This document shows positions 44,302 through 54,431 of a stretch of 64,000 nucleotides of DNA, piece after piece. The position numbers and the translations under genes were made by a program. The notes under the pieces are model-generated. The model was given only the letters and a program-made list of their open reading frames with translations, searched no databases and had not been told where the DNA came from. The stretch is from NCBI RefSeq assembly GCF_900070365.1, contig NZ_LN850107.1:496001-560000 (forward strand). Direction: 5' to 3'. The first letter of the stretch is position 1, and each line of letters opens with the position of its first letter. Source of the stretch: Alloactinosynnema sp. L-07. GTDB taxonomy: Bacteria; Actinomycetota; Actinomycetes; Mycobacteriales; Pseudonocardiaceae.

Positions 44302-45324
44302 GTGGTCAGTTCGGAGGAGCGCAGGCTCGAGGTCCTGCGTGCCATCGTGGCCGACTACGTGCACAACCAGGAGCCCGTCGCGTCCAAAGCGATCGTAGAG
44401 CGGCACAACCTGGGCGTGTCCAGCGCGACGGTGCGCAACGACATGGCCTCGCTGGAGGAAGACGGCTACATCACCCAGCCGCACACCAGCGCAGGCCGCA
44501 TCCCCACCGACAAGGGCTACCGCCTGTTCGTCGACCGCCTCAGCGACGTCAAGCCGCTCAGCACCGCCGAGCGGCGGGCGATCCAGAGTTTCCTCGAGGG
44601 CGCCATCGACCTCGACGACGTCATGCGCCGCAGCGTTCGCCTGCTGGCCCAGCTGACCAGGCAGGTCGCGGTCATCCAGTACCCGACGCTGACCACGTCG
44701 ACAGTGCGCCACGTCGAGCTGGTCAGCATCACCCCGGCCCGGATCATGATGGTCCTCATCACCGACACCGGCCGCGTCGACCAGCGCATGGTCGACCTCG
44801 GCGACGTGATCGCCGACGAGTCGATCGCCCGGCTGCGCACGATCCTCAACTCGACCCTGGCGGGCAAGCGTCTCACCGACGCCGCCGCCAAGGTCGCCGA
44901 GCTGCCCGAGGCCGCCCCCGGCGACCTGCGCGACGCGATGACCAGGCTGTCGACCGTGCTGGTCGAGTCCCTGGTCGAGCACCCCGAGGAGCGGCTCGTC
45001 CTGGGCGGCACCGCGAACCTCACGCGCAACGCCGCCGACTTCCCGCACTCGCTGCGCCAGGTGCTCGAAGCGCTCGAAGAGCAGGTCGTGGTGCTCAAGC
45101 TGCTCGCCGCGACCACCGACCCTGGCACCATTGTGGTGCGCATCGGCGAGGAGAACGAGGCCGAGGAGATGCGCAGCACGTCGGTGGTTTCCATCGGGTA
45201 CGGCACTCGTGCGACCCTGCTCGGTGGCATGGGCGTGGTCGGGCCGACCCGCATGGACTACCCCACGAACATCGCCGCGGTCCGCGCGGTGGCGAACTAC
45301 GTCGGGGACATTCTCGGCAAGTAG
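44302..45324 (+). CDS. hrcA: Heat-inducible transcription repressor HrcA
   Basis: Repressor of class I heat-shock genes through the CIRCE element. 340 residues: an N-terminal winged helix ([27 protein letters not shown]...[35 protein letters not shown]) and a GAF-like C-terminal domain. The length is normal. GTG 44302 has a GGGAGGTG site. I found no CIRCE-like repeat in the gap upstream, so its own promoter may not be CIRCE-controlled. The next gene is dnaJ. Confidence 0.95.
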   Translation: MVSSEERRLEVLRAIVADYVHNQEPVASKAIVERHNLGVSSATVRNDMASLEEDGYITQPHTSAGRIPTDKGYRLFVDRLSDVKPLSTAERRAIQSFLEGAIDLDDVMRRSVRLLAQLTRQVAVIQYPTLTTSTVRHVELVSITPARIMMVLITDTGRVDQRMVDLGDVIADESIARLRTILNSTLAGKRLTDAAAKVAELPEAAPGDLRDAMTRLSTVLVESLVEHPEERLVLGGTANLTRNAADFPHSLRQVLEALEEQVVVLKLLAATTDPGTIVVRIGEENEAEEMRSTSVVSIGYGTRATLLGGMGVVGPTRMDYPTNIAAVRAVANYVGDILGK

Positions 45325-45375
45325 GCAAGGGCAATCGAGGTGCCCCGGGGTGCCCGGGGCAGGAGGACTGACACG

Positions 45376-46533
45376 GTGGCGAGGGACTACTACGGCGCGC
45401 TCGGAGTGCGGAGGGACGCGAGCTCCGACGAGATCAAGCGCGCCTACCGCAAGCTCGCGCGCGAGCTGCACCCGGACATCAATCCGGACGAGGCGGCGCA
45501 GACGCGCTTCCGCGAGGTCACCGCCGCTTACGAGGTCCTTTCGGACCCGCAGAAGCGCAAGATCGTCGACATGGGCGGCGACCCGCTGTCCAACGGCGGC
45601 GGCGGTGGCGGCGGCCAGGACCCGTTCGGCGGGTTCGGCCTCGGCGACATCATGGACGCGTTCTTCGGCGCCGCGGGCGGCGGCGGTGGCGGACGCGGTC
45701 CGCGCAGCCGGGTGCAGCCCGGCTCGGATGCCCTGCTGCGCATCCAGATGACGCTGGAGGAGTGCGCCACCGGCGTCAGCCGGGAGATCGCCGTCGAGAC
45801 GGCGATCCTGTGCGACCTGTGCCGCGGCTCCGGCTGCGCCGATGGCACCTCGCCCACCACCTGCGACACCTGCCACGGCCGCGGCGAGGTCCAGTCAGTG
45901 CAGCGGTCGTTCCTGGGCCAGGTCGTCACCGCCCGCGCGTGCCCGGTGTGCCGCGGCCTCGGCGAGGTCATCCCCGACCCGTGTCGGCAGTGCGCGGGGG
46001 AGGGCCGCGTGCGCGCCCGCCGGACGATCACCGCGAAGATCCCGCCCGGTGTCGCCGACGGCATGCGGGTTCGGCTGTCCGGCCAAGGCGAGGTCGGCCC
46101 CGGCGGCGGCCCCGCCGGCGACCTGTACGTCGAGGTCGAGGAACTTCCGCACTCGACGTTCGAACGCGCGGGCGCCGACCTGCACTGCACCCTGCGCGTC
46201 CCGATGACCACGGCGGCCCTGGGCGCGGTCGTGCCATTGGAGACCCTCGACGGTCCGCTCGACATCGAGCTGGAACCGGGCACCCAGCCCGAGACCGAGC
46301 TGGTCATGACCGGCCGGGGCCTGCCCCGCCTGCGCTCAACCGGCCGCGTCGACGGTCGCGGCGACCTGCACGTGCACATCGAGGTCGAGGTCCCCACGAA
46401 GCTCGACGCCCGCCAGACCGAGCTGCTGCGCGAGCTCGCCGAACTGCGTGGCGAGGAAGAGCACACCCTGGCCGCGGCCAGCGCCCGCACAGGCGGGCTG
46501 TTCTCCCGGCTGCGCCAGCGCCACGCCCGATGA
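45376..46533 (+). CDS. dnaJ: Chaperone DnaJ (DnaJ2 type)
   Basis: Hsp40 co-chaperone of DnaK. 385 residues: J-domain with the HPD motif ([18 protein letters not shown]), a Gly/Phe-rich linker ([18 protein letters not shown]), four CxxCxGxG-type zinc repeats ([32 protein letters not shown]) and the substrate-binding C-terminal domain. GTG 45376 follows AGGAGG. It overlaps rsmE by ATGA. The hrcA-dnaJ2-rsmE order is standard in actinobacteria. Confidence 0.95.
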   Translation: MARDYYGALGVRRDASSDEIKRAYRKLARELHPDINPDEAAQTRFREVTAAYEVLSDPQKRKIVDMGGDPLSNGGGGGGGQDPFGGFGLGDIMDAFFGAAGGGGGGRGPRSRVQPGSDALLRIQMTLEECATGVSREIAVETAILCDLCRGSGCADGTSPTTCDTCHGRGEVQSVQRSFLGQVVTARACPVCRGLGEVIPDPCRQCAGEGRVRARRTITAKIPPGVADGMRVRLSGQGEVGPGGGPAGDLYVEVEELPHSTFERAGADLHCTLRVPMTTAALGAVVPLETLDGPLDIELEPGTQPETELVMTGRGLPRLRSTGRVDGRGDLHVHIEVEVPTKLDARQTELLRELAELRGEEEHTLAAASARTGGLFSRLRQRHAR

Positions 46534-47261
46534 CCCTGGCGCTGTTCCTGATCGACGACCTGCCTTCCGGCCCGTTCACCCTGGACGGGCCGGAGGGCAG
46601 GCACGCCGCGGCGGTCCGCCGTCTGCGGGTCGGTGAGGAACTGCTGGTGTCCGACGGCCGGGGAGCGGTGGCCCACTGCGTCGTCGCCGCGGCCGGGCGC
46701 GACTCGCTAGACCTGACGATCACCCGCCGCTGGGACGAACCGCCGCCGTCGCCCCGCGTGATCATCGCCCAGGCCCTCGCCAAGGGAGATCGCGGCGAGC
46801 TCGCCGTGGAACTGGCCACCGAGGCGGGCGCCGACGAGATCATCCCGTGGCGTGCCGCCTGCTCGATCACCAAATGGGACGACGGCCCCCGCGGCGACAA
46901 AGCCCTCACGAAATGGCGAGCCACCGTCCGCGAAGCGGCGAAACAAGCGCGCCGCGCCTGGATCCCCATTGTCACCGAACCCATGTCGACTCGTGCACTT
47001 GTTGATAAGGCAAGAGAAGTAGCGCTGACACTGGTGTTGGAAGCAGGCCGATCCACCCGGATGGCCGAAGTCGAATTACCGGAATCCGGAGACGTACTAC
47101 TGATCGTCGGCCCGGAAGGCGGCATCACCGAAGACGAGATCAACGCCTTTGAGCAGGCACGATCCCGCGCGGTCCGCCTCGGCCCCGCCGTTCTGCGCAC
47201 CTCCACGGCCGCCGCGGTCGCATTAGGGGCCATAGGAGTACGCACCGCAAGGTGGCGCTGA
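46530..47261 (+). CDS. rsmE: 16S rRNA (uracil-1498-N3)-methyltransferase
   Basis: SPOUT-class enzyme that methylates U1498 of 16S rRNA with SAM. 243 residues. The N-terminal PUA-like domain starts [34 protein letters not shown]. The knotted C-terminal domain holds [18 protein letters not shown] and [16 protein letters not shown], the SAM-binding knot. ATG 46530 overlaps the dnaJ stop. Confidence 0.94.
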   Translation: MTLALFLIDDLPSGPFTLDGPEGRHAAAVRRLRVGEELLVSDGRGAVAHCVVAAAGRDSLDLTITRRWDEPPPSPRVIIAQALAKGDRGELAVELATEAGADEIIPWRAACSITKWDDGPRGDKALTKWRATVREAAKQARRAWIPIVTEPMSTRALVDKAREVALTLVLEAGRSTRMAEVELPESGDVLLIVGPEGGITEDEINAFEQARSRAVRLGPAVLRTSTAAAVALGAIGVRTARWR

Positions 47262-47460
47262 CCCTTAGCGAGGGTCTACCCTTTGTCCTGCAACGCGATC
47301 ACGCAATTCGATCGCCCGCACAGCAACCGCTGGACACCTCCCCCCTCGGTCCAGCGGCCGCCGCGCGGGGCGGTGGGGCGACCCCCAGGCTTCACCGCCC
47401 GCGCGGCATCCTCTGCCTCCCCCTGCTCGCCTGACGGCTCGCCTTGTCGTCTGCGTTCCC

Positions 47461-47481
47461 TCTGGGGGCCGAGCCCCCAGA
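47461..47481. terminator. Hairpin, possible rsmE-operon terminator
   Basis: Perfect stem TCTGGGGGC / GCCCCCAGA with loop CGA, directly followed by the tandem repeat; it could equally be part of a dispersed repeat element. Confidence 0.5.
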
Positions 47482-47483
47482 CC

Positions 47484-47641
47484 CCCACGGTGCGTACTCT
47501 CGCGAACCAGCCGTGCCCCGCATCCGTAGCTGGCGGTGGGCGGGGTGTAACCAATAGCCGAGTCGCCCACGGTGCGTACTCTCGCGAGCCAGCCGTGCCC
47601 GGCATCCGTAGCTGGAGGCGGGCGGGGTGTGTAGCCAATCG
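47484..47641. repeat. Two-copy 82-bp tandem repeat
   Basis: Copy 1 is 47484-47565 and copy 2 is 47566 to about 47641. Both start CCCACGGTGCGTACTCTCGC and contain a CCAGC...GCTGG dyad; about 61 of the first 65 bases match. It is intergenic and non-coding, probably a dispersed genomic repeat family. Confidence 0.75.
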
Positions 47642-47713
47642 AAACGTGCTCGGTGCTCCTGCGGTCGCTGCGCGGCGAGGAACTCTGAGTCGTCCGCCGA
47701 TAGGGTGTCGGTC

Positions 47714-48061
47714 ATGACCGCGGACTGCCTCTTCTGCAAGATCATCGCCGGTGACATCCCCTCGACGGTCGTCTATCAGAACGACGCCGTCTACGCCTTC
47801 CGCGACATCGGTCCCCAGTCCCGGGTGCACGTGCTAGTCGTACCCCGCGAGCACCACGAGGACGCGGGCGTACTCGCCGCGGCCGATCCCAAGCTGCTCG
47901 CCGAGGTGATCATCGCGGGGACCGAGGTCGCCAGGATCGAGGGAATCGACGAGTCCGGATACCGATTCGTGTTCAACACCGGCGACGACGCGTGCCGCAC
48001 GGTTTTCCACGCCCACCTGCACGTTCTCGGCGGGGAACAGCTCGCGGGCTTCGGCCGGTGA
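47714..48061 (+). CDS. HIT-family nucleotide hydrolase
   Basis: 115-residue histidine-triad protein of the HINT branch, which cleaves adenosine phosphoramidates and related nucleotides. N-terminal CLFCKIIAGDIPSTVVYQND, the strand SRVHVLVVPREHHED, and the catalytic triad FHAHLHVLGGE are all present. ATG 47714 is chosen; a longer frame exists but its start lies in the repeat region. The message may be leaderless. Confidence 0.92.
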   Translation: MTADCLFCKIIAGDIPSTVVYQNDAVYAFRDIGPQSRVHVLVVPREHHEDAGVLAAADPKLLAEVIIAGTEVARIEGIDESGYRFVFNTGDDACRTVFHAHLHVLGGEQLAGFGR

Positions 48062-48150
48062 CACCGTTTCTCCGGTGCGCCCTGTCGGTCGCTGGGTCTA
48101 GCATCGAATTCAGCACCTGACATCGAGCGCGAAGGCAGGACCGAGAGCAC

Positions 48151-49209
48151 GTGACCGGCACAGACCCCCGTTCTTCCGACGCGCCCACCCCACAGCACGA
48201 TGCCCAGTCTCGGTTCACGATCCCGGACGGTGCCGTCCTCGCCCTGCTCGGGTCCCGCGACGAGAACCTCCGCATCGCCGAAGACCTGCTCGACGCCGAC
48301 GTTCACGTCCGCGGCAACGAGGTGACCCTCTCCGGCGCCCCCGCCGACGTCGCGTTCGCCGAGCGGGTGTTCACCGAACTCGCGACCCTGGCCACCCGCG
48401 GCCAGCAGGTCGGCCCGGACACGGTCCGCCGCACCATCGCCATGCTCTCCGGCGACCAGGCCGAGTCGCCCGCCGACGTCCTCAGCCTCGACATCCTGTC
48501 CCGGCGCGGCCGCACGATCCGGCCCAAGACGCTCAACCAGAAGCGCTACGTCGACTCGATCGACGCCAACACCATCGTCTTCGGCATCGGCCCCGCAGGC
48601 ACCGGCAAGACCTACCTGGCGATGGCCAAGGCCGTGCAGGCACTGCAGGCCAAGCAGGTCACTCGCATCATCCTGACCAGGCCCGCGGTCGAGGCGGGGG
48701 AGCGCCTTGGCTTCCTGCCCGGCACCCTGTTCGACAAGATCGACCCATACCTACGCCCCCTCTACGACGCGCTGCACGACATGATCGAGCCGGAGTCGAT
48801 CCCGCGCCTGATGCAGGCGGGCACGATCGAGGTCGCCCCGCTCGCATACATGCGTGGCCGTACCTTGAATGAGGCGTTCATCATCCTGGACGAGGCGCAG
48901 AACACCACGCCCGAGCAGATGAAGATGTTCCTCACCCGCCTGGGCTTCGGCTCCAAAGTCGTCGTCACCGGCGACATCACCCAGATCGACCTTCCCGGCG
49001 GCCAGCGCAGCGGGCTCAAGGTCGTCAAGGACATCCTCACCGGTGTCGACGACATCCACTTCGCCCAGCTGACCAGCCAGGACGTCGTGCGCCACCGGCT
49101 CGTCGGCGATATCGTCGACGCCTACGAGCGCTGGCAGGACGCGCAGGACGCCGCCGAGCAGACCCACCGCGGCCCGGTTCGCGCGGGTGGTCGCAGGCCC
49201 GGGCGCTGA
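48151..49209 (+). CDS. phoH: PhoH-family P-loop ATPase
   Basis: 352 residues. An N-terminal KH-like RNA-binding part precedes the ATPase domain: Walker A is [15 protein letters not shown], Walker B lies in [28 protein letters not shown], and GDITQIDLP follows. PhoH is linked to RNA processing and is nearly always followed by ybeY, as here (18 bases). The start is GTG 48151. Confidence 0.93.
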   Translation: MTGTDPRSSDAPTPQHDAQSRFTIPDGAVLALLGSRDENLRIAEDLLDADVHVRGNEVTLSGAPADVAFAERVFTELATLATRGQQVGPDTVRRTIAMLSGDQAESPADVLSLDILSRRGRTIRPKTLNQKRYVDSIDANTIVFGIGPAGTGKTYLAMAKAVQALQAKQVTRIILTRPAVEAGERLGFLPGTLFDKIDPYLRPLYDALHDMIEPESIPRLMQAGTIEVAPLAYMRGRTLNEAFIILDEAQNTTPEQMKMFLTRLGFGSKVVVTGDITQIDLPGGQRSGLKVVKDILTGVDDIHFAQLTSQDVVRHRLVGDIVDAYERWQDAQDAAEQTHRGPVRAGGRRPGR

Positions 49210-49227
49210 ACCGGAGACAATGACTTC

Positions 49228-49773
49228 GTGAGTATCGAGATCGCCAACGAGTCCGGGGTGGCGGTCGACGAGGCGTCCATCGTCGCGGCGGCCCGCTTCG
49301 CCCTGGATCGGATGAACGTCAGCAAGCTCGCCGAGCTGTCGGTGCTGCTCGTCGAGCTGGACGTGATGTCCGACCTGCACGAGCGCTGGATGGACCTGCC
49401 CGGACCGACCGACGTCATGGCCTTCCCCATGGACGAGCTGGAGTCCGCCCGCAGACCCGACGCGCCCGAGGCGGGTCCGGCGCTGCTGGGCGACATCGTG
49501 CTGTGCCCGGCCTTCGCCAAGGACCAGGCGCGCAAGGCGGGCCACAGCCTCATCGACGAACTGCACCTGCTGACCGTGCACGGCGTGCTCCACCTGCTCG
49601 GCTACGACCACGCCGAGCCCGCGGAGGAACGCGAGATGTTCACCCTGCAGAAGCGCATCCTCGCCGACTTCCGCGCCGCGAGCTCGGAGGCCAAGCGCCG
49701 CGCGGCGCAGCGCGTCGAGGACGACAAGCTGCTCGGCACCGTCGGTCTGGGCGAGACCGACAAGGAAAACTGA
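49228..49773 (+). CDS. ybeY: Endoribonuclease YbeY (rRNA maturation)
   Basis: Zinc-dependent RNase that acts in 16S rRNA 3'-end maturation and 70S quality control. 181 residues. The metal-binding [11 protein letters not shown] (H-x3-H-x5-H) is intact, as are [17 protein letters not shown] and LGDIVLCP. A charged tail follows the metal site. It sits between phoH and a CBS-domain gene, as in most actinobacteria. Confidence 0.93.
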   Translation: MSIEIANESGVAVDEASIVAAARFALDRMNVSKLAELSVLLVELDVMSDLHERWMDLPGPTDVMAFPMDELESARRPDAPEAGPALLGDIVLCPAFAKDQARKAGHSLIDELHLLTVHGVLHLLGYDHAEPAEEREMFTLQKRILADFRAASSEAKRRAAQRVEDDKLLGTVGLGETDKEN

Positions 49774-49777
49774 GCCC

Positions 49778-51082
49778 GTGTCAGCGGATTCCGCCGGTCT
49801 CCTTGTCATCGCCGTACTGCTGATCCTCGCGGCGGGCTGCTTCGCCGCCGCGGACGCCGCGCTGTCGGCGGTGTCCAAGGCCAGGGTCGAGGGTCTCCTG
49901 CGCGCGGGCCGGACGGGCTCCCGTCAGCTCCTCGCCGTGGTCAACGACCGGCCCCGGCACATCAACCTGCTGCTCCTGCTGCGGCTGAGCTGCGAGCTCG
50001 CCGCAACAGTGCTCGTCGCCGTCGTCTGCCTCCGATCGATCACGTCCGGCTGGGTCGCGGGCCTCGTCGCGGCGCTGGGCATGATCGTGGTGTCCTACGT
50101 CCTCGTCGGCGTCGGCCCGCGCACCATCGGCCGACAGCACCCGTATGGCGTCGGCCTGATCGCCGCCGGTCCGGTTCGCGCTCTGGGCACGGTGCTCGGA
50201 CCGCTGTCGAAGGTCTTGATCCTGGTCGGTAACGCGATCACGCCCGGCAAGGGCTTCCGCGAGGGCCCGTTCTCCTCGGAGGTCGAGCTGCGCGAACTGG
50301 TCGACCTCGCCGAGGAACGTGGCGTGGTCGACGCCGACGAGCGCGAGATGATCCACTCGGTGTTCGAGCTGCGCGGCACGATCGCGCGCGAGGTCATGGT
50401 GCCGCGCACCGAGATGGTGTGGATCGAGCAGGCGAAGACGGTCCGGCAGGCGCTGATGCTGTCGCTGCGCACCGGCTACACCCGCCTGCCGGTGATCGGC
50501 GAGAGCGTGGACGACGTCGTCGGCGTGGTCAACCTCAAAGACCTGGTCCGCGCCTGGGTCGACGCCGAGGCCGACACCCAGGCGGTGACCGAGCTGATGG
50601 GCACCGCCACGTTCGTGCCCGACACCAAGCGCGTCGACGACCTGCTGCGCGAGATGCAGCTGTCGAAGAACCACCTCGCGGTCCTGGTGGACGAATACGG
50701 CGGTACCGCGGGCCTGCTCACGATCGAGGACATCCTGGAGGAGATCGTCGGCGAGATCACCGACGAGTCCGACACCGACGACCGCCCGCCGGTCGAACAC
50801 CTCGATGACGGCGGCGTCCGGGTCAGCTCCCGGCTCCCGGTGGAAGACCTGGGCGCGCTGTTCGGCCTGCTCCTCGACGGGCAGGACGTGGAGACCGTCG
50901 GCGGCCTGCTCGCCCAGCGACTGGGACGTGTGCCACTGCCCGGTGCCGAAGCGGAGATCACCGGGCTACGGTTCCGAGCCGAGGGCGGCAAGGACAACCG
51001 CGGCCGGGTGCGCATCACCTCCGTGGTCGTCCGCCGCGCCGACGCCGACGACGAACACGAGAGGAGCCCCGAGCGTGGCTGA
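49778..51082 (+). CDS. CNNM/CorC-type membrane protein with CBS domains
   Basis: 434 residues. Four hydrophobic segments (DUF21/CNNM membrane domain), a paired CBS region (EVMVPRTEMVWIEQ onward, LMGTATFVPDTKRVDDLLREMQ, LVDEYGGTAGLLTIEDILEEIVGEI), and a C-terminal CorC/HlyC domain (RVSSRLPVEDLGALFGL). The family is linked to Mg2+ or Co2+ homeostasis; the older label hemolysin has no direct support. GTG 49778 starts four bases after ybeY. Confidence 0.9.
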   Translation: MSADSAGLLVIAVLLILAAGCFAAADAALSAVSKARVEGLLRAGRTGSRQLLAVVNDRPRHINLLLLLRLSCELAATVLVAVVCLRSITSGWVAGLVAALGMIVVSYVLVGVGPRTIGRQHPYGVGLIAAGPVRALGTVLGPLSKVLILVGNAITPGKGFREGPFSSEVELRELVDLAEERGVVDADEREMIHSVFELRGTIAREVMVPRTEMVWIEQAKTVRQALMLSLRTGYTRLPVIGESVDDVVGVVNLKDLVRAWVDAEADTQAVTELMGTATFVPDTKRVDDLLREMQLSKNHLAVLVDEYGGTAGLLTIEDILEEIVGEITDESDTDDRPPVEHLDDGGVRVSSRLPVEDLGALFGLLLDGQDVETVGGLLAQRLGRVPLPGAEAEITGLRFRAEGGKDNRGRVRITSVVVRRADADDEHERSPERG

Positions 51083-51410
51083 GCTGGACCCCGAGGACGC
51101 CAAGATCGTGACCCTGGCCCGGTCGAGCCGGGCCAGGACCGGTGCCGCCGAGGGGGCCGCGGTGCGCGACACCGACGGCCGCACCTACGCCGCCGCCACG
51201 GTCGCGCTGCCCTCGCTCAAGCTGACCGCGCTCCAGGCCGCCGTCGCCGCCGCGGTGTCCAGCGGCGCCGAAGGCATCGAAGCCGCCGCCGTTGTCACCG
51301 ACGCGGGTGAAATCGACGGCGACTCCCTGGCCGCCGTGCGCGACCTGACGCCCGACGCGCCGGTGTACCGGGCCGACGCGTCCGGCACCGTCGCCGACGT
51401 CCTCAGGTGA
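51075..51410 (+). CDS. Cytidine-deaminase-like protein lacking catalytic residues
   Basis: 111 residues with the cytidine-deaminase fold pattern: an N-terminal helix with ARSSRARTGAAEGAAVRDTDGRTYAAATV, then a helix and strand. In true cytidine deaminases the next helix carries (H/C)AE and later PCxxC. Here the helix reads LTALQAAVAAAV and there is no cysteine, so zinc and catalysis are lost. It overlaps the CBS gene by eight bases and the next gene by ATGA-type overlap, always in this era operon. It is probably structural or regulatory. Confidence 0.8.
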   Translation: MAELDPEDAKIVTLARSSRARTGAAEGAAVRDTDGRTYAAATVALPSLKLTALQAAVAAAVSSGAEGIEAAAVVTDAGEIDGDSLAAVRDLTPDAPVYRADASGTVADVLR

Positions 51411-51742
51411 GGATCACGGTCTGTCGGGACTGCTGCTGCGGGACGGTCAAGAAGCATCCGACGGTGAACCACGGCAAGCACCTGTCCCGGCTGCGGGCCG
51501 TCGCCGCCGAGGTCGGAGCCACTGTGACGGTGGTCGAGTGCCTCGACACGTGTGAGACCTCCAACGTCGTCGTGGTCCAGGCGAAGGGCGTCAAGCCGGT
51601 CTGGCTGGGCTTCGTGCTCGGCGACGACGCGATCACCGACATCGAGGACTGGCTCAAGGCGGGCGGGCCCGGTGTGGCGCCGCTTTCCGACACCCTTGAA
51701 CTGCACCGAATCACAGCACCGGGACTGCGGAAGGCACAATGA
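51407..51742 (+). CDS. Thioredoxin-like [2Fe-2S] ferredoxin-domain protein
   Basis: 111 residues. ITVCRDCCCGTVKKHP at the start and VECLDTCETSNVVVV in the middle provide the cysteines of a thioredoxin-fold [2Fe-2S] ferredoxin. A helix (VKPVWLGFVLGDDAITDIEDWLKAG) follows. The electron partner is unknown. It overlaps the deaminase-like gene by four bases and precedes era by four. Confidence 0.82.
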   Translation: MRITVCRDCCCGTVKKHPTVNHGKHLSRLRAVAAEVGATVTVVECLDTCETSNVVVVQAKGVKPVWLGFVLGDDAITDIEDWLKAGGPGVAPLSDTLELHRITAPGLRKAQ

Positions 51743-51746
51743 CTCG

Positions 51747-52655
51747 GTGACCAGCAGCACCGAAGGCCATAGGTCCGGTTTCGCCTGTTTCGTCGGCAGA
51801 CCCAACGCGGGTAAATCCACACTCACCAACGCGCTCGTCGGCAGCAAGGTCGCGATCACGTCCAGCAAGCCGCAGACCACCCGGCACGCCATCCGCGGCA
51901 TCGTCCACCGGCCGGACGCCCAACTCGTCATCGTCGACACTCCCGGCCTGCACCGGCCGCGCACGCTGCTGGGCCAGCGGCTCAACGACATCGTGCGCGA
52001 GACGTGGTCCGAAGTGGACGTCGTCGGCTTCTGTGTCCCGGCCGACCAGAAGGTCGGGCCAGGTGACAAGTTCATCGCCGCCGAACTGGCCAAGGTCGCC
52101 AAGCGCACCCCGGTCGTCGGCGTGATCACCAAGACCGACCTCGTCGCGCCGGAACAGGTCGTCCAGCAGCTGCTCGCCCTGCAGGACGTGATGGAGTTCG
52201 CGGAGCTGATCCCGGTCTCGGCGGTCGACGGATTCCAGGTGGCCACCCTGGCCGACCTGCTGGTCAACCGGCTGCCCGAGGGCCCGCAGCTCTATCCGGG
52301 CGGCGAGTTGACCGACGAGCCGGAGGCCACCCTGGTCGCCGAGCTGATCCGCGAGGCCGCGCTGGAGGGTGTGCGCGACGAGCTGCCGCACTCGATCGCG
52401 GTCACCATCGAGGAGATGGTCCCGCGCGAGGGCCGCGACGACATGCTGGAGATCCACGCGCTGCTATATGTGGAGCGGTCCAGCCAGAAGGGGATCATCC
52501 TCGGCCACCGCGGCGAGCGCCTCAAGCACGTTGGGACCACCGCTCGCAAGCACATCGAGGCGCTGCTGGGCACCCGTGTATACCTGGATCTGCACGTGAA
52601 GGTCGCCAAGGACTGGCAGCGCGACCCGAAGCAACTACGCCGTCTGGGGTTCTGA
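51747..52655 (+). CDS. era: GTPase Era
   Basis: Essential GTPase that binds 16S rRNA 3' end and checks 30S assembly. 302 residues: G1 GRPNAGKS, G2 near SSKPQTTRHAIRG, G3 VDTPGLH, G4 TKTDLV, then the C-terminal KH domain (RSSQKGIILGHRGERLKHVG). All motifs are intact. The start is GTG 51747. Order ybeY-CBS-cdd-like-fdx-era-recO is normal for the group. Confidence 0.95.
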   Translation: MTSSTEGHRSGFACFVGRPNAGKSTLTNALVGSKVAITSSKPQTTRHAIRGIVHRPDAQLVIVDTPGLHRPRTLLGQRLNDIVRETWSEVDVVGFCVPADQKVGPGDKFIAAELAKVAKRTPVVGVITKTDLVAPEQVVQQLLALQDVMEFAELIPVSAVDGFQVATLADLLVNRLPEGPQLYPGGELTDEPEATLVAELIREAALEGVRDELPHSIAVTIEEMVPREGRDDMLEIHALLYVERSSQKGIILGHRGERLKHVGTTARKHIEALLGTRVYLDLHVKVAKDWQRDPKQLRRLGF

Positions 52656-53102
52656 ATGTCAGCACACCGCGCCGACCTCGAACACACCGAGGTCGGCGAG
52701 TTGGGCGAGGTCGCCGTCGCCACCCCGGGGGGCCGGTTCGCCGCCAGGGTGATCGACACCGTGGTCGCCGGTGTGCCAGGGTGGCTCGCCGCGGTGCTGA
52801 TCTGGCCGGACGGATCCTGGGTCATGCGGCTGCTGTTCACGCTGCTGGCGGTGTTCGCCTACGAGTTCACGCTGGTGGCGGTCCGCGGGACGACCCCGGG
52901 CAAGTCGCTGCTGCGGATCGAGATCGCCGACTTGACCACCGGCGGCGCACCTGGCCCGGGCGACGCGTTCCTGCGCACGCTGGTGTTCTGGGCCGTCCCG
53001 ATGACCACCCTGAGCATTCTGCTGATCGACGAGCGGCTGCGGCGGGGCTGGCACGACCTGGCCGCGGGCACCATCGTCGTGTTGCGGCCTGTCGGCGGCT
53101 AA
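52656..53102 (+). CDS. RDD-family membrane protein
   Basis: 148 residues. The RDD signature is split as usual: GGRFAARVIDTVVAGVPGWLAAV at the start with the Arg-Asp pair, and TPGKSLLRIEI in the middle, then LRRGWHDLAAGTIVV. Three hydrophobic segments (about 35-50, 57-73 and 105-122). Function unknown, suggested to be in transport. It starts at the base after the era stop. Confidence 0.85.
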   Translation: MSAHRADLEHTEVGELGEVAVATPGGRFAARVIDTVVAGVPGWLAAVLIWPDGSWVMRLLFTLLAVFAYEFTLVAVRGTTPGKSLLRIEIADLTTGGAPGPGDAFLRTLVFWAVPMTTLSILLIDERLRRGWHDLAAGTIVVLRPVGG

Positions 53103-53133
53103 CACTGTCTGACCCTGGTGGGAGAATGCGTCC

Positions 53134-53901
53134 GTGAGCCTGTACCGCGACACCGGTGTGGTCTTGCGCGTGCAGAAACTCGGTGAGGCCGACCGGATCA
53201 TCACCCTCATCACCCAGAAGCACGGCAAGGTGCGCGCCGTGGCCAAGGGCGTGCGCCGCACGACCTCGCGCCTGGGCGCCCGGGTCGAGCCGTTCGCCCA
53301 CGTCGACGTGCAGTTCTACACCGGCCGCACCCTCGACGTGATCACCCAGGTGCAGACCCTCGACGCGTTCGGCGCGGGCATCGTCAACGACTACCAGCGG
53401 TACACCGCGGGCTGCGCGGTCCTGGAGACCGCCGACCGGCTGTCCGCCGAGGAAGGCGAACCGGTCTTACGCCTGTACCTGCTGGTCGCGGGCGCCCTGC
53501 GGGCGTTGGCCGACGGACAGCGCGACGCGTCCCTCGTGCTCGACGCGTTCCTGTTGCGCGCCATGGCTATCGCGGGCTGGTCGCCCGCCCTCACCGAGTG
53601 CGCCCGCTGCGGCGACCCGGGCCCGCACCGCGCGTTCAGCGTCCACGCGGGCGGCTCGGTCTGCCCCCGGTGCAAGCCGCCGGGCTCGGCGAGCCCGCCG
53701 TTCGAGGTGCTCAACCTGATGGACGCGCTGGCCACCGGCGGCTGGGACACCGCGGAACGCTCGACGGAGTCCTCCCGCCGCGAGGCCAGCGGACTGGTCG
53801 CCGCGCTGCTGCAATGGCACCTGGAACGTCAGCTCAGGTCGCTGCCGCTGGTGGAACGCCGTCGAGTGGAAGATCGACCACCTGCCGCGCCTCAGCCATG
53901 A
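53134..53901 (+). CDS. recO: DNA repair protein RecO
   Basis: Recombination mediator that helps RecR load RecA on gapped DNA. 255 residues: N-terminal OB fold ([46 protein letters not shown]), a helical middle part, and a four-cysteine zinc site ([10 protein letters not shown] and VCPRCKPPG). The start is GTG 53134. The 3' end overlaps the convergent gene at 53834 by 68 bases. Confidence 0.94.
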   Translation: MSLYRDTGVVLRVQKLGEADRIITLITQKHGKVRAVAKGVRRTTSRLGARVEPFAHVDVQFYTGRTLDVITQVQTLDAFGAGIVNDYQRYTAGCAVLETADRLSAEEGEPVLRLYLLVAGALRALADGQRDASLVLDAFLLRAMAIAGWSPALTECARCGDPGPHRAFSVHAGGSVCPRCKPPGSASPPFEVLNLMDALATGGWDTAERSTESSRREASGLVAALLQWHLERQLRSLPLVERRRVEDRPPAAPQP

Positions 53902-54376
53902 CCAAGGCTGCGACCTCGTCGAGCCCGCGACCGGTGTGGTCGGCCAAGTCGTACTCGTATTCGAGATCGTTCAGCCGGTCCACCACCGCCCACGGCATCT
54001 CCTGGAGTGTCTCCGATGCCCACGAGACCAGGACATGGGGTGCGATCTCGCCCGACAACACCAGCCGTGCCTTTGCCTCCAATGCCGCACGGAGCGCCGC
54101 AGCGGAGCCTTCTTCGTGGAAGGGAAGGCGCGCGTCCCGAACGGCGGCCGCCAGCAGTTCCCTGACCTCTTGCTCAGCATTTCCAGGCGATACCGCGGCG
54201 AGGGTGCACAGTGCCATGCCGCCCGCACCGGCGGCGAGCAGGTCACAAGCCGCCAGGACCACGTCGAACGCGGTCCGCTCGTGGGCGTGCCACAGTGCGA
54301 TGGTCTCGCGCAGGTTCTCCCGCGCCGATTCCGCGTTCACCGGTACAGGGTGCGACAGGGCCGAGGTGCGTGTCAT
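53834..54376 (-). CDS. Conserved hypothetical helical protein
   Basis: 180 residues, mainly helical and acidic, with no recognised motif: [29 protein letters not shown] near the start, [23 protein letters not shown] in the middle. ATG at 54374-54376 ([13 protein letters not shown]). It overlaps recO tail to tail by 68 bases and is divergent from uppS across about 55 bases. High-GC third positions in this frame support that it is a real gene. Function unknown. Confidence 0.65.
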   Translation of the reverse strand: MTRTSALSHPVPVNAESARENLRETIALWHAHERTAFDVVLAACDLLAAGAGGMALCTLAAVSPGNAEQEVRELLAAAVRDARLPFHEEGSAAALRAALEAKARLVLSGEIAPHVLVSWASETLQEMPWAVVDRLNDLEYEYDLADHTGRGLDEVAALVMAEARQVVDLPLDGVPPAAAT

Positions 54377-54431
54377 TCCAATTGGGTCAGTAGGGTCGTT
54401 CGGGTCATCGAACGACGTGAAGGAGTGGACG

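Larger units (their letters stand above)
47262..47713. other. 452-bp intergenic region with hairpin and tandem repeat
   Basis: No gene is supported between rsmE and the HIT gene. The region holds a perfect hairpin at 47461-47481 and a two-copy 82-bp repeat from 47484. A TAGGGT hexamer at 47701-47706 lies eight bases before the HIT start and may serve as the -10 of a leaderless transcript. The first 200 bases show nothing recognisable. Confidence 0.6.
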
